Shown: positions 12,479-12,594 of the stretch, piece by piece
Layout: the number at the start of each line of letters is the position of its first letter
Numbering within the stretch: the first letter of the stretch is position 1
Assembly (NCBI GenBank): GCA_023433305.1
Contig: JAEZCZ010000074.1
Span: 1 to 12,594 of the forward strand
Direction: 5' to 3'
Origin: Pseudomonadota bacterium
GTDB taxonomy: Bacteria > Pseudomonadota > Alphaproteobacteria > Sphingomonadales > Sphingomonadaceae
DNA: 12,594 bases
Notes under the pieces: model-generated
What the model saw: the letters and a program-made list of their open reading frames with translations, nothing else
Database searches by the model: none
What the model was told of the DNA's origin: nothing
Position numbers and translations under genes: made by a program

Positions 12479-12594
12479 ATGGACAGCCACATTCCTGCCG
12501 CCTCTCGCTCGCGGCTGCGCAGTCTTGTTGCCGGTGCCGTGCTTTCGGCGGGGCTCTTGGTGACACCGGCCAGCGCGCATTTCGTGCTCGAGTC
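12479..12594 (+). CDS. Exported protein with predicted mature N-terminal His (LPMO-like), 3' partial
   Basis: Only 38 codons are in the window and the frame runs off the end. The visible part is a clear signal peptide: Arg-rich n-region (R10, R12, R14), hydrophobic core VAGAVLSAGLLVT, and cleavage site PASA before HFVLES. A mature protein starting with His is the hallmark of copper histidine-brace proteins, in which the N-terminal amino group and His1 bind copper. The HFVLE start recalls proteobacterial polysaccharide monooxygenase-like proteins (the SCE4755-type family, from memory). The start is supported by AAAGGA five bases upstream. Gene and export are well supported; the LPMO-like call rests on six residues and is a hypothesis. 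Confidence 0.7.
   Translation, partial: MDSHIPAASRSRLRSLVAGAVLSAGLLVTPASAHFVLE

Noticed and set aside
12230..12580. 116-codon minus-strand frame spanning the intergenic region and the exported protein start
   Set aside because: It overlaps the signal-peptide gene antisense and has low-complexity basic sequence with no family likeness.

Overview
The window is a GC-rich (visibly well above 60%), gene-dense piece of chromosome. Its proteins and layout suggest an alphaproteobacterium of the Sphingomonadales (Sphingomonas / Novosphingobium / Sphingobium type). Reasons: a ferC-ferBA-like hydroxycinnamate locus arranged as I recall it from Sphingobium sp. SYK-6, a C-terminal helix-hairpin-helix protein of a type I associate with sphingomonads, and a REP-like hairpin element with CCCCGC/GCGGGG arms. 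No phage, transposase, CRISPR or RNA gene was recognised. All families were assigned by reading the translations; no search was run.

Layout. (1) 1-1984, plus strand: the end of a helix-hairpin-helix protein, a stand-alone receiver-domain response regulator, and glutaryl-CoA dehydrogenase (gcdH). (2) 2037-4174: a LACTB-like serine beta-lactamase-family hydrolase (plus) converging on, and overlapping by 28 bp, a solitary MreB actin homologue (minus). The mreB leader holds two interlocking inverted repeats and a third dyad around a -10-like sequence. (3) 4324-7968: the metabolic centre. On the minus strand, ferB (hydroxycinnamoyl-CoA hydratase-lyase) and ferA (NDP-forming acyl-CoA synthetase) form an operon interrupted by a REP-like element. 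A MarR regulator (ferC-like) is divergent. A perfect 9-4-9 palindrome in the divergent promoter is the likely operator. (4) 8018-9976, plus: AMP-forming acetyl-CoA synthetase (acs). (5) 10010-12174, minus: a membrane-anchored LuxR-type regulator and, 44 bp downstream, an exported ChaN/Tiki/EreA-like protein with a large Gly/Pro-rich insertion and a C-terminal EF-hand. (6) 12479-end, plus: the start of an exported protein whose predicted mature N-terminus is His-Phe, as in copper histidine-brace (LPMO-like) proteins.

How the genes work together. FerA would activate ferulate, p-coumarate or caffeate to the CoA thioester. FerB would hydrate and cleave the thioester to vanillin (or the matching aldehyde) plus acetyl-CoA. 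The MarR protein would repress until the CoA thioester appears. Acs and GcdH also feed acetyl-CoA and crotonyl-CoA metabolism but need not be co-regulated. Membrane regulator plus EF-hand protein is the least described part of the window. A recurring feature is a GC-rich hairpin in, or touching, the translation-initiation region (gcdH, acs, and the mreB leader).
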